Shown here: positions 46,895 through 56,436 of the stretch, in pieces | Position numbering within the stretch: the first letter of the stretch is position 1 | Layout: each line of letters opens with the position of its first letter | Origin: Phanerodontia chrysosporium | Lineage: Eukaryota; Basidiomycota; Agaricomycetes; Polyporales; Phanerochaetaceae | NCBI GenBank assembly: GCA_001910725.1 | Contig: MJGA01000023.1 | Location: 310,001-374,000, forward strand | DNA: 64,000 nucleotides | Reading direction: 5' to 3' | The notes under the pieces: model-generated | What the model was told of the DNA's origin: nothing | The model's input: the letters and a program-made list of their open reading frames with translations, nothing else | Database searches by the model: none | Program-made: the position numbers and the translations under genes

Positions 46895-47912
46895 TCACAC
46901 ATCGTATGGCGGCAGGCCCCATTCCTCGGGCTTGAAGTCTTCCAGCGACTTGAGTGTCTGGTCGGGTTGCTCGACGGTGGAGAGCGAGGTCACTCCACTT
47001 CCGTTACCGTTTGTCCCAACAGCAACCAGGTTCGGGTCGGGAACCCATACCACTGCAGCGTTCGGTCAACACAACGCAGAGTCTGTGATATCGTAGGACG
47101 CACCATTCATGCCCGCCCTCTTGCCTGCCTGCATCCCGGGGATGGCGTCCTCAAACACAAGCCCCTTCTTCCGCTCTACACGCTGCTCCGGCGTCACCTC
47201 CAAGTCATCGTCCTCCAGCTCGCCAACCTCGCGCCCGAGGCACGTGCGCGCGGTGACGAGGAACACGTCGGGGCACGGCTTCCCGTGGCCGGGGCGCACG
47301 AGCCCGTCGTCGGCGCAGACGACCCTGCCCTCGAAGCAGCCGAAGAGCGCGTCCATGAGGTGCGCGCTCTTCTGCTCGTAGTTGCGGCGCTGCGAGCCCG
47401 TCGCGACGGCGATCGGGACGCGGTGCTTGCGCAGGTGCTGCACGAGGCGCACCGCGCCGGGCAGCGGGCGCACGGTCGGCCAGCGCGCGTCCTGCCCCGC
47501 GCGCCGCTCAGCGAGGTACGTGTCGATCGTGAAGTCGGGCGGCAGGTCCGGGAAGAAGGAGAGCAGGTGCGCGGCGGCCTCGCGCTCGGCTGCGGGGCGA
47601 GGTCAGCGCGGACGGCGGGTGCGAGGGGAGGAGCGGACGCACGCTTGCCCATGAGCCCGGCCTTGATGTCCCACGTCATCTCCTTGCCGTACCGCGCGAG
47701 GATCTCATCTTGCGGTGTGCCGTGTCAGCGGGCCCTGGCGCGGACGGCCGTGCACGGCGACCCACTCACTCGTCACTTCGGTGTACACCCGCTCGGAATC
47801 GATGAGCAGGCCTGCGGCAGGGCAGTGTCAACGCGTGGAACAGCTTCGACGAAGGGATGTGCGCACCGTCCATGTCGAAGATAACATACTCGATTTTGGG
47901 CCTCGTCGTCAT
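46895..47912 (-). CDS. HAD-superfamily phosphatase (HDHD1/pseudouridine-5'-phosphatase type)
   Basis: Reaction: HAD hydrolases remove phosphate from small phosphosugars or nucleotides through an aspartyl-phosphate; this subgroup includes pseudouridine-5'-phosphatase and sugar-phosphate phosphatases. Motif I is YVIFDMDG followed after an intron by LLIDSERVYTEVTNEIL (nucleophile and second Asp in DMDG). The cap is TWDIKAGLMGKPEREAA. Motif II is VPIAVATGS, motif III Lys is in GHGKPCPDVFL and motif IV is KGLVFEDAIPGMQAGKRAGM. The C-terminal exon reads VVWVPDPNLVAVGTNGNGSG and ends EEWGLPPYDV. All splice junctions are in phase; no break found. Start chosen at 47912 because MTTRPKIEYVIFDMDG is the usual length before motif I; an upstream in-frame ATG exists at 47963. 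It is divergent from the orphan gene at 48293. Confidence 0.88.
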
Positions 47913-48241
47913 GGCGGATGGAGATGAGAGTTGGAGGCAAAAGAGAAAGCGGGAGCTGGCCACAATAGGAAGGGCGCATCAGGCGGGATAGGCCGAACGA
48001 GGACCGGGGCGTTGGCGCGGTTGTCGTCTTGCAAGCGGCCTTCACGGTTCTCAGCTTGGCCACATCATACACAGCAAACCTCCTCTTGATCCTGGAGAAC
48101 AAAGCCAACACATTGCCTTTATTCTGCCTGCTTTCATCTCCACACCGAACATCGCGATCTTCGACGACTCAGCGACGCTCACGCTTTGTTTCGATGGTGG
48201 AAGTGGCCTTAGATGGATATCGGTGCGGCCCTGCCCATTAG

Positions 48242-48249
48242 TATAAATA
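48242..48249 (+). promoter_or_regulatory. TATA box of the orphan gene at 48293
   Basis: TATAAATA lies 51 nt upstream of the ATG. No other gene on this strand is close. Confidence 0.45.
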
Positions 48250-48292
48250 CTCACGTACTGCTCACTCACCGTTCCACCGAGTCTCCCTCACC

Positions 48293-48985
48293 ATGGATGC
48301 CCAACTCCTACCGTACAAGCCCTTGTCCGACGAGGCCTTCCGCGCCAAGTGGGGTCCCAACTTCGACCTCATGGAGGCAGTCAAGATGGCGGAAGCAATC
48401 ATTCAATACCCTATCCACGGCTTGCCCGTTTCAGCCTACTTCTCCGAGCCCATACAGACAATCGGGCGAAGCATACGTTCCGTCTTGGAAGGCTCTCAGC
48501 ACGTCCCGAGGCAATACTCCGGGACCCTAAGTCCGGAGCAGTTCTTGAGAATAGGCGCACTTCGGGCCAATTTCGCGGAACTATGGTACGCGCCGGAGAA
48601 GGAGACACTCCCCACAGATACACCCGATTGGCACATCTGCTACCGCAAGCAGGTTGTGGTGGACCACGTATTCCGCCGCATCAGCGTCGTGTACCGGCCG
48701 GAGGTGTGCCGCGGTTGCGGTGTTCCTCTAGACGCGATGGACGCGATGAACGCCATCCTCGACTTTGTGCGGACCGACACATTCGTGCGGCGCTGTGGAG
48801 CTGCGAGCGCGTTCGAGTGGGCCATTCTGCACGTGTGCAAGTTCTTAATCTTCAATGGCGCCCCATTCGCTCCAAACATTCTTCGGAAGTCTGAAGTGAC
48901 GTTCATTGATTGGACAAAGTGGAACGGCTTGACTGTGGGGCAATCCTCAAAGACAGCGGCTGAGAAGAAGATGATATTCCCATAG
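48293..48985 (+). CDS. Orphan single-exon protein, 230 aa
   Basis: I do not recognise this protein. One uninterrupted exon starts MDAQLLPYKPLSDEAFRAKW. It is mixed alpha/beta in look, without signal peptide or membrane span: KMAEAIIQYPIHGLPVSAYF, LRIGALRANFAELWYAPEKE, TDTPDWHICYRKQVVVDHVF. A CRGCG cluster is at about residue 140 (RPEVCRGCGVPLDAMDAMNA). The C-terminal half is rich in aromatic residues (AFEWAILHVCKFLIFNGAPF, FIDWTKWNG). A TATA box 51 nt upstream and the lack of in-frame stops support a real gene. It is convergent with dioxygenase 3, with stops 168 nt apart, so it occupies the place that an F-box gene takes next to dioxygenases 1 and 2. I see no F-box signature in it. Confidence 0.6.
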   Translation: MDAQLLPYKPLSDEAFRAKWGPNFDLMEAVKMAEAIIQYPIHGLPVSAYFSEPIQTIGRSIRSVLEGSQHVPRQYSGTLSPEQFLRIGALRANFAELWYAPEKETLPTDTPDWHICYRKQVVVDHVFRRISVVYRPEVCRGCGVPLDAMDAMNAILDFVRTDTFVRRCGAASAFEWAILHVCKFLIFNGAPFAPNILRKSEVTFIDWTKWNGLTVGQSSKTAAEKKMIFP

Positions 48986-49152
48986 ACATTCGTTTCGCAT
49001 ATGGTCATCGGCTCAAGCCTGTTGGTTCCAATGTAACATCTTTCGGTGCCCGTTGAAATAATCATACCTCGTGATACTTTGTGCGCGTTACGAGCGAGCA
49101 GAATGTTCAGACATGCAATTAATTATCGAATATACAATGACAGAAGAATCAC

Positions 49153-50564
49153 CTAATATGCCACGCCTTTCTCGGGCAAGCCGTTCGGGAAGAATTTGCT
49201 GAAGAGCTCCGGGTAGTGCCGCTCCGCGACGTCTGGGTGGCTCCTATTCCAGCACAGTGAGCGGGTACCATCATACTTCCTGCAGTACATGCAACGTACT
49301 TGATGCGTCCGATCAGTGCGACAAGCCCAGACGGCAGCTCGTTGTACTCGGCATAGTTGATGGCTACGGCTACTCAGCTATGTGGCGCGGTCTACGGATC
49401 CAGGGTGACATACAGTCTGCGATGACCTGCCCGCGGGCCTCCTTGATCTTGAGCATCTCTGCCGGCACTGCAGCCCTGTCAGGATGACGCCACACATGAT
49501 ATTGAATCAAGGCTTACTGTCAAGGACCTGCCGGCCGATGACAGTGTCCTGCGAGACCATCTGGAAGAATGGCACCGAGTAGCGTGGCGTTGATCCCGGC
49601 TCAGGCGAAAGCACGCGGTGCGACGTCGCGATCGCGACACCTTGCGTCACTGTCTCGAGTGCTGCGCGTCCCGTAAGCATTTCTCTAGTAAGAAGAGCGG
49701 TTGAGAACAGAAGTTCACCCTTGCCAATGTTCACCACGAACGTGCCCGGCACAGGTGGCGCATCGATCCACGTTCCTGCGCGGTTTTGCACCTGGAGGCC
49801 GCGGTGCGGGGACGCCTGTAGAAGCTGACCTGGCCATCAGAGACAGCCTCTGTGTACCAAATGGGCGAGCTTACCAGCGTCAGGAACCCTCCGTCAAAGT
49901 GCGGGCCGACGCCCTGGTCCGACGCGCCGGGCGCGGGCGGCGGGTACTTGACGATCTTGAGGCGGTCCTCGTTCCCGCCCTCTTCGAAGAACTGCTTGAA
50001 GGCGTCGCGCGGGAGCAGCAGCGCCTCCGCGACGAGCGCCAGGAGCGCGGCGCTGAGGGCCTGGAGGTGCGCGGCGTACGTGGTGCACACGGCCCTGAAG
50101 CCGGGGAGGAGCGCGTCGGCGGGCCACTGCGCCCCTGATCAGCGCAGAACGCAGAAGCAGGCGGTGTGGGGCGTGAATGCGCACCTGTGACGGGCCCCAG
50201 AGCCGGAGGTACGCGGGGTCGCCGGGCGCGAGCGCGCGCGCGGCGGTGGACGTCCCGAAGTCGAACTGCTCGCGCTGGTCGACGCGCCCCTTGGTGAGCT
50301 CCGCGCCGCACGCGCTGTACCCGAAGAAGTGCGGCGAGTGCACCATGCGGATGCGCTCCTTCTCCGCGCGGGCAGCGCGAAGAAGCGCGGCGCGTACGCC
50401 GCGAGCGCATCGACTGTCGCCGCGGGCACGGTGTGCTCTGCAAGGTAGAAGAAGCCGACGTCCGTCAGCGCGGTGCGCAGCGCCGCGAGGAACTGCGGCT
50501 TGGTCGCTGCGCGCTGCGACAGCGAGAAGTTGAGGATTGGGATGCTGGAGAAAGCGGTAGCCAT
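49153..50564 (-). CDS. 2-oxoglutarate/Fe(II) dioxygenase 3, isopenicillin-N-synthase-like (one frame break)
   Basis: Third paralogue. The start at 50564 gives MATAFSSIPILNFSLSQRAA. The N domain continues with RMVHSPHFFGYSACGAELTK and DQREQFDFGTSTAA. The second exon begins WPADALLPGFRAVC; here the run that is short by one G in dioxygenase 1 is complete. Iron ligands are in GPHFDGGFLTL and SHRVLSPEPGS; R-x-S is in TPRYSVPFFQMV. The exon LLQASPHRGLQVQNRAGTW aligns closely with the other two copies. The C-terminus is SHPDVAERHYPELFSKFFPN, ending EKGVAY, stop at 49153. One base is missing near 50,372 between FFALPA and EKERIR, within a few bases of the break in dioxygenase 2. Catalytic residues are intact. 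Substrate unknown. Confidence 0.82.
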
Positions 50565-50652
50565 CGGTGTAAGTGTCCCCTGTTGAAGAGGCTTAAAGTG
50601 AGAAAGGCGGAACGTTGAGGGTCCTTGGTACTATCGCCGCCCTTGCAGGACA

Positions 50653-50662
50653 GTATTTATAC
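50653..50662 (-). promoter_or_regulatory. TATA box of dioxygenase 3
   Basis: Read on the minus strand the sequence is GTATAAATAC, about 90 nt upstream of the ATG at 50564. Confidence 0.45.
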
Positions 50663-50664
50663 CG

Positions 50665-51028
50665 CTCGTCATGCAACTTGCAGCATGATTATGGTCTGCA
50701 CCGCTGATAGCTCTTGGGCGGTCTTACGCAGGCGCGTAGACGGAGCATTGCAGTTTACAGCGCCTGCACGATTGTCGCCACATATTCGCACGCGTCATGC
50801 GATACTTCTACCGAAAGAGTGGCTATATCAATTCGGACCTGGGCGACCGTCGGACTGGATCAGGATACAGCAATGTTTTCACAGGCTCTATGAGAGGAAT
50901 TCAACTCATCCGTGCTAGCATTCCAGCATGACTCAAGTTGACATTGAGAGTTGTGCTTGCTATAGTACATTGGTTGTTCAAGTGTGTTCCAAAAGGAATG
51001 CTCCATGTCAAAAACTGTCCTTGGATGT
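50665..51028. other. Intergenic, no gene seen
   Basis: Upstream of dioxygenase 3 and downstream of the small heat-shock gene; nothing recognised. Confidence 0.35.
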
Positions 51029-51584
51029 TTAGTTGACTGCGATCTTCTTCGGGGCCTGCTCAGGCGTCGTCCGGGGGAACGTCACCGTCAGGACGCCGTG
51101 GTCCATATTGGCCTTGATCTCCTCAGGCTGTCATTCGATGCGTCAGTTTTATGCCCAAAGAGGGGGAGAACCGAGCCTGTTGTACTCACCTTGATACCCT
51201 GAGGCAGCTGCAGCGACCTCGAGAACTTGCCGAAGCGCCGCTCGCGGAGGAGCCAGCCCTTCTCGTCCTTGTCTTGGGACACCTTCGTCTCGCCCGAGAC
51301 GGTGAGCACACCGTTGGCGACCTCGATGTTGACGTCCTGCTTGCTCAAGCCGGGGAGCTCGAAGATAGCAGTGACGAGGTTGGCTTTCTCGTCCTCGTGG
51401 AGGTCAAGCCTATAAATCGAGCGTTAACACAAGTTCTCAGACACAGCCTAACATCGTGCTTACTTTGGCCGAGAAACTGCTGGGACTGGTTCTTCTGAAG
51501 CTCCCCGCCATTTCCGGCACGAGCAGTGAAGGCGTCGTCGATGAGACCGAGGAGGGTCGACAGCGGATCGGGGTGGTATGACAT
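51029..51584 (-). CDS. Small heat-shock protein, HSP20/alpha-crystallin family (one frame break)
   Basis: Role: ATP-independent holdase chaperone that forms oligomers and keeps unfolding proteins soluble in the cytosol. Exons on the minus strand are 51464-51584, 51190-51409 and 51029-51127; with one restored base they give 441 nt (146 aa). The N-terminal arm is MSYHPDPLSTLLGLIDDAFT. The alpha-crystallin domain has KLDLHEDEKANLVTAIFELP, GLSKQDVNIEVANGVLTVSG, RERRFGKFSRSLQLPQGIK and NMDHGVLTVTFPR. The C-terminal IXI-type tail is replaced by EQAPKKIAVN. The missing base lies in a G run near 51,505; after it the frame reads ASEEPVPAVSRPK, which leads straight into the crystallin domain. Being a short, usually essential stress gene, it argues that the break is a sequence error. 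Confidence 0.88.
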
Positions 51585-51683
51585 TGTGGAGAGTAGAGAG
51601 ATGGTGTGAGTAGAGCGCGGACTGTAGGTTCGAGCTGAGGCAAGTCAATGTGCTGTTGCTGACTGTCCGACCGCAGAGACCCT

Positions 51684-51691
51684 CCTTTATA
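51684..51691 (-). promoter_or_regulatory. TATA box of the HSP20 gene
   Basis: TATAAAGG on the minus strand, about 100 nt before the ATG. Further upstream (51720-51740 in window coordinates) three TTC units occur at 8- and 10-nt spacing, a weak heat-shock-element-like pattern; spacing is not ideal. Confidence 0.4.
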
Positions 51692-52262
51692 CCATTTCGC
51701 GACGACTCCTAAGCGCATGTTCCAGCCTTCGGACGGCTTCGAGCAAGCAGCTTGTGACCGTAGATGTCCCCGAACGTCATCATCTGCACTGTTCTACAGC
51801 TCCAAAAGTTGTTTCAGCAGCGTTCTGGACATCGGAGCAGTGGTCGCCCCTCGCATAGTCTGGACGTGGACGAGGTTCACGTCGAACCTTCCGGTAATTG
51901 TTGACGCTTGTTTGTACTCTTGCTAGATCTGGAATTTACTAGGGAATTAGCGCGTATGCTCGTTAGGCGCATGACGCCCAGCGACCAAACTCGAAGTAAC
52001 TACTCGTGGCTTCGGGAAACTATTCTCTGGACGTGCGACGGTGTTTGGAAGCACATCAGCACCGACGTCACGGTTGCAGACGACAGGTACCATGGAGCCG
52101 GGTGTCGATCTCTCAAGTTGTGACTAGCTTCCAAGACGTTCTCCAAGAGTACGGTGTTAGGCCCTCGTGGTTATTAAGTAGCACAGGATAATATACACGA
52201 AGGGACGGTATGGCGTCTGGTACACCCAATAAGTCGGTAAGTAACAGTGACCTAGCGCTGTG
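51692..52262. other. Intergenic, no gene seen
   Basis: Promoter of the HSP20 gene on the left and 3' region of the DUF6593-like gene on the right; nothing else recognised. Confidence 0.35.
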
Positions 52263-53000
52263 TCACGACTTCTCAATCTTCACACGGACGCGAGAGTCCC
52301 GACGACGTCGCTCAACGAGAAGGTAGCTCACTGGCGAGAGTGTTAGAACGAGTCGCTTGATTGAGAGGTGCAATTCCAACATACCGACGAGCCTCTCCAT
52401 GGCTTCAGTAACCTCTGGCTGCGGCTTGACCTCCAAATAGGCGTGCTTCGACATGCGGAACACGAAGAAATGGCGCTTGTGCGGGTGGAAGTCGACGATG
52501 GGCTCTGCATTCTCATCTGCATCCTTCACCAGCTGCTCACAAACGAGCTCCTCAGCGACTGAGACACGCAGACATAAGGACTTTCGCACCTGCAGACGGC
52601 CCTTGTGCGTTCGCCATTGGTAGCGAGTGTCAGCGGAGCTGGTGAATGTCCCACCGCTAACGTAGTGCTTTATGAGCTTAAACGGGGAAAACGGGAGCAC
52701 GCGGACTGACATCCTGTCCTCCGAGAAGTTGAGGAACTGCGACGCGGGGATCCACTCGCCCTTGTCGCCGCCGAAGCGCACACGAGGCTCCCTCCCAGGG
52801 TAGCGCTCGATCTCGGCGACGGTCGTCACGAGTAGGTTCTCAAAGTCGCAGCGGTTGATCTTGGTGAGGTACGGGTGCCAAAAGCGCGTCACGATCTCGT
52901 AGTGTATCGAGTCGTCCGGGCTTGCGATGGCCGTGTTGCGCAGGCTGTTCGTCGTCAGCTCGAGCCGGTGCGGCGGTGCGGGCTTGGGCGGCGGCGGCAT
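52263..53000 (-). CDS. DUF6593-like protein
   Basis: A single uninterrupted exon of 245 aa starting MPPPPKPAPPHRLELTTNSL. The pattern RNTAIASPDDSIHYEIVTRF, then KINRCDFENLLVTTVAEIER, VRFGGDKGEWIPASQFLNFS and ADTRYQWRTHKGRLQVRKSL follows the DUF6593 family, which is very common in Agaricomycetes and has no known function. The tail carries HKRHFFVFRMSKHAYLEVKP and a basic end (VERRRRDSRVRVKIEKS). No signal peptide or membrane span is obvious, although LSIKRLVLTLSPVSYLLVER is hydrophobic and could attach to a membrane. Start chosen at the first ATG of the frame. The family assignment is from the motif order, recalled and not searched. Confidence 0.7.
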   Translation of the reverse strand: MPPPPKPAPPHRLELTTNSLRNTAIASPDDSIHYEIVTRFWHPYLTKINRCDFENLLVTTVAEIERYPGREPRVRFGGDKGEWIPASQFLNFSEDRMSVRVLPFSPFKLIKHYVSGGTFTSSADTRYQWRTHKGRLQVRKSLCLRVSVAEELVCEQLVKDADENAEPIVDFHPHKRHFFVFRMSKHAYLEVKPQPEVTEAMERLVGMLELHLSIKRLVLTLSPVSYLLVERRRRDSRVRVKIEKS

Positions 53001-54531
53001 TTCTGTGCTAGGTGGCGGGAGACGGAGGGCTGGGTTGCGGGCCTAGTATGTGCGTGGGGGATATAAACCAGGAGCGGTGCCTGATACTGGAGGACGCTCT
53101 TCTGAGATGGCGCCCAGATATCATGACGAACGTTTCCCGACGGTACTCCGGATTATTGGCGGTCGCACGTCAGGGTGCGACAAGGATGGTAGAGCGCGAC
53201 CCCACAGTCCTGCGATGATCCGGATATGAAAGGAAGGTGACTGATTGGTTCAACCCGGGTATAGTCTGGCTGGGTAAAGCCGGAATAAGGCCTGTGCGAG
53301 GGACGTGTTGGGCAAGACGGGTACCTAAGGCGGGCAGCATAGTCCCATGAGAAACACTGCAAGGACGGTAAAAACGTGGAAAACATGGATAATGGGTCGT
53401 GGCGTCGTCGTGTGTTGGATAGACAGGCGCTGATTTTGACACGTTGTCTCTGGGAAACAACGCCTGCCGAGGGAGGTGCTTGCGGGAAGCCGCAATGAGC
53501 GGCCCGAGGCACATTGAGCCCAGCCCTGAGGCACAGCACAATGTGGCGTCCACACACGATGCATAACATATACTCGTGTAGGAAGCGCCTCGCTAAAAAC
53601 GCTAGCCTGTACAACATGTGAGAAGAGCCGATGGAGCGCGAGACTTCAGTGCGTCTGGAGATACAATCTAGGAACTGCTACATGGGTGGCGGAGCCGAAG
53701 TTGACATTCATGCGAAGCGTTGCCTGGCATGTCCTTGTCGTTTTCACATCTATGAGTAGTTTCGGAGCGGAGAGCAAGTCAGCCAACTGAAACTGATGCA
53801 TGCGTTCAGGATAAGAGTTGATCGTAGGTAGGGACTGTACTGCGCACCAGATACAAATGGACGTGCTTGCTGCATGGGCACCTGATACTGCAGCGTTGCA
53901 AGCACGCCCCCGCAGTATCCTGAGCATATTCATGATTCCTGGGAAGATAACTTCAGTACTATGGACATCGGTCAGGGTCCCAAGAGTCTCTGAGATTGAC
54001 ATGAAGGTTGAGGAGTGCTGTAAGCTGTTGGATTAAATCGCAGACTCGCATGCCGTGGTGGTCATGGTCGAACGGAGACCTACAGCCTGGCTCGTGTCAC
54101 GGCTGACGTTCGGTCACTACTTCCTGGTCACAGTGACGCTGACGTGACTCGTGCCTGCCCGTTACGCGGGACCCGTGGCTCAATTGGTGTTGTTCTACTA
54201 CGACAACGACAGCGACAGCGACGATAACCGCGACGACGACGAGAAGAGCCTCTTGAAAAGATACCTCTTAATACTGCAGCATCCCTTTCTTCTTAATTTA
54301 TTATCCTTGGGATTTTCTCTGGACGTGCCGCGCTACGTTCAATTGACCATATCGTGTTTCTGCCACCTACGTTATCGTGTTATCTGGTATGTGCGAGGCT
54401 TGAGAGTATTATGATGAGTTTCTTGCTAAGATGGTATCGTTTGATCAGACTTGGAGTCGTCGTTCATCAGGTGCTGAAGTCAGGTATATCTGATCTGACA
54501 TCCCATAGGACATATTCGCGGTCCACCGCCA
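53001..54531. other. Gene-free 1.5-kb stretch
   Basis: No gene seen. It includes a GAC/GAT trinucleotide stretch at about 54,195-54,245. Just before it, at about 54,175-54,190, a TGGCTCAATTGG word resembles a tRNA D arm (box A), without a matching T arm. Confidence 0.45.
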
Positions 54532-56020
54532 ATGAATCGCTCAAATCTACCGCAACGCTCAGACAGCCTCGGCGCTGTGAAGAATATTGCGTTTACACAG
54601 ATAGAGGAAGAATTGCGGGATGTAAAGCGCGTGCACTCTCAGGGACAGGAGGAGGATCTACGCATGGCGCTGTCTCGGACGATTAGCAGAGTGGAGGAGC
54701 TCGTACGCAAACCCTCATCCTTCACGTCCTCATAAATAACCCGGACCCTTCTGGTCTAGACTTCAATGCTAAAGGAAGCCTACAAAGCGCAGGCGGATCT
54801 GCAGACCGAGCTGACGCTTGCCAAGTCGAACCTGCAGCTTGCATTGGCCAATAATGAAATGCTGGAAGACGCGCTGAGGCGTGACGGCGCAGGACACTCC
54901 AAGGACGTCGGATGGAGACGATGGAGCGCCAAGGAGCAGCGAGAACGTGAACTAGCGGACTCAAGGCGACAAAGTATGGAGAGCAATGCTTCCCAACCAG
55001 AACCATCTGCACCTTCGCCAGCGCCGTCTCCTGTACCCTCAACTGCTGAAGGTCGTTTCTTCAAGTTCCGGTTTGGCAACCAGACTCCATCCGGAGCTCG
55101 CCTCGAATAGGTGGCCCCGCGTTTGCAACTTTGAACGGGCAGTCTGCCGCTGCTCACCTCACCTCCGCGTCTCTGCCGTCGCTCGTTCCCACGCGGGACA
55201 AAGAGAAGGAGCTGGAAGAGTTGCTCGCACAGCTCGAGCAGGAGCGGAAGGCGCACAAGGCCGCACAGACGGCGAAGGAACAGCTCGAAGCCGAGCTCGA
55301 GTCGCTCTCGCAGGCGCTCTTCGAGGAGGTCAGTATACGCATGACGTCGTCCCTCCCGCTGTCTGACCGCGCCGCCACAGGCAAATAAAATGGTCGCGGC
55401 GGAGCGTATGAAGCTCGCCGAGGCAGAGGAGGAGCTGAAGGAGGCCCGCGCAGAGAAGGAAGCGCTCCGGAGTGCACTCAAGCTTGTCGAGCACCAGCGG
55501 CTGCAGGCTGAGAGTCGCTCGGCGTCGCCGCTCCCAGGGTACGCCTTCGCCGCGTCGGCATCGTCATCGTCTGTGAACCACTCCCACAAACGATCGTCCT
55601 CCTCTGCTATCGCGATAAAATCGCTGCCGTCGTCCCAGCCGCCCTCTACGCCGTCGTCCCCACGGTCGATGGTTCGCATCGGCTCCGAGCCCCGTCGACG
55701 CGTGCACCGGCACCGCCCCCTCTCGAGCTGCCTGAAGTTGGGCTGGCTCTCGACGGCGTCGCCAGCTCATCACCGTCGGAAAACGAGGCAGAGGCCGACA
55801 AGTCATCTGAGAGTCAAGATACAGAGCCTACGGCCGTCGACCTAGACGCGATTCGCTCTCTCCACCAGACGTATCCGTGACGTCCGCCTCGCCGACCACA
55901 CAATCGCCATCGCCTGGCCAGTTCGGCTTCTCATCAGGACGGCCGCTCACGTACTTCGATACCGAAGAGTCCCCTTGGGCGGATGTCTCGTCGACAACTC
56001 CTGTCACCGCCGCATTTTAG
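54532..56020 (+). CDS. Sec2-type Rab GEF, coiled-coil protein (three frame breaks)
   Basis: Role: Sec2-domain proteins are parallel coiled coils that load GTP onto Rab8/Sec4-type GTPases in exocytosis. The likely start at 54532 reads MNRSNLPQRSDSLGAVKNIA; an earlier 5' exon is possible because an AG acceptor-like site precedes it. Coiled coil 1: RTISRVEELTSMLKEAYKAQ, ADLQTELTLAKSNLQLALAN. A Ser/Pro linker leads to IGGPAFATLNGQSAAAHLTS. The Sec2 core is KEKELEELLAQLEQERKAHK, EQLEAELESLSQALFEE, then after an intron ANKMVAAERMKLAEAEEELK. The tail is Ser/Pro-rich, ending DTEESPWADVSSTTPVTAAF, stop at 56020. Single missing bases occur near 55,093, 55,688 and 55,857. It is convergent with the PWWP gene. 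Confidence 0.8.
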
Positions 56021-56436
56021 CGGCAGTCCCTTGTTCCCATGTCTCTGTCCTGGCCTTGATATTGTACAGACATCCATCGTAATTGCTTATTTATCGCCAG
56101 CCGCTCTCCTCTTCGGTACATACAATGCATGTAGCATAATTATTCCACAACGCAGAAATACCATGACTCATAGGTTACCAAAGTGCAATCTTGGCGAGGC
56201 TGAAGGTATGCGCTGTTGAATGATAGACAGACTAGGAGCACAAGTTTGGAGTCGTGACATAACAAATGGTACAGTGGACATGAGGTCGTAGGAAGGGAGG
56301 ACAAGAAGGATAGCACCTGGTTTTAATCCTGCGGTACGTATGGTAGCACAACAAGCAGCAGAACGACAGATACGGTAGAAATTTGGATTAAGAATCCCTT
56401 AGCTTTTCGCAAAGATTGTTCATAAGCGGGCTTCCT
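56021..56436. other. Intergenic between convergent Sec2 and PWWP genes
   Basis: 3' regions only; no gene seen. Confidence 0.35.

Noticed and set aside
46967..47884. 305-codon plus-strand frame opposite the HAD gene
   Set aside because: It is antisense to a multi-exon HAD gene with all four catalytic motifs; the long frame is a by-product of GC-rich codons.
54160..54250. Possible tRNA or tRNA-derived SINE (TGGCTCAATTGG)
   Set aside because: It resembles a D arm/box A, but no T arm (GGTTCRANTCC) follows at a suitable distance and the acceptor arm has no partner. A GAC-type trinucleotide stretch follows instead.
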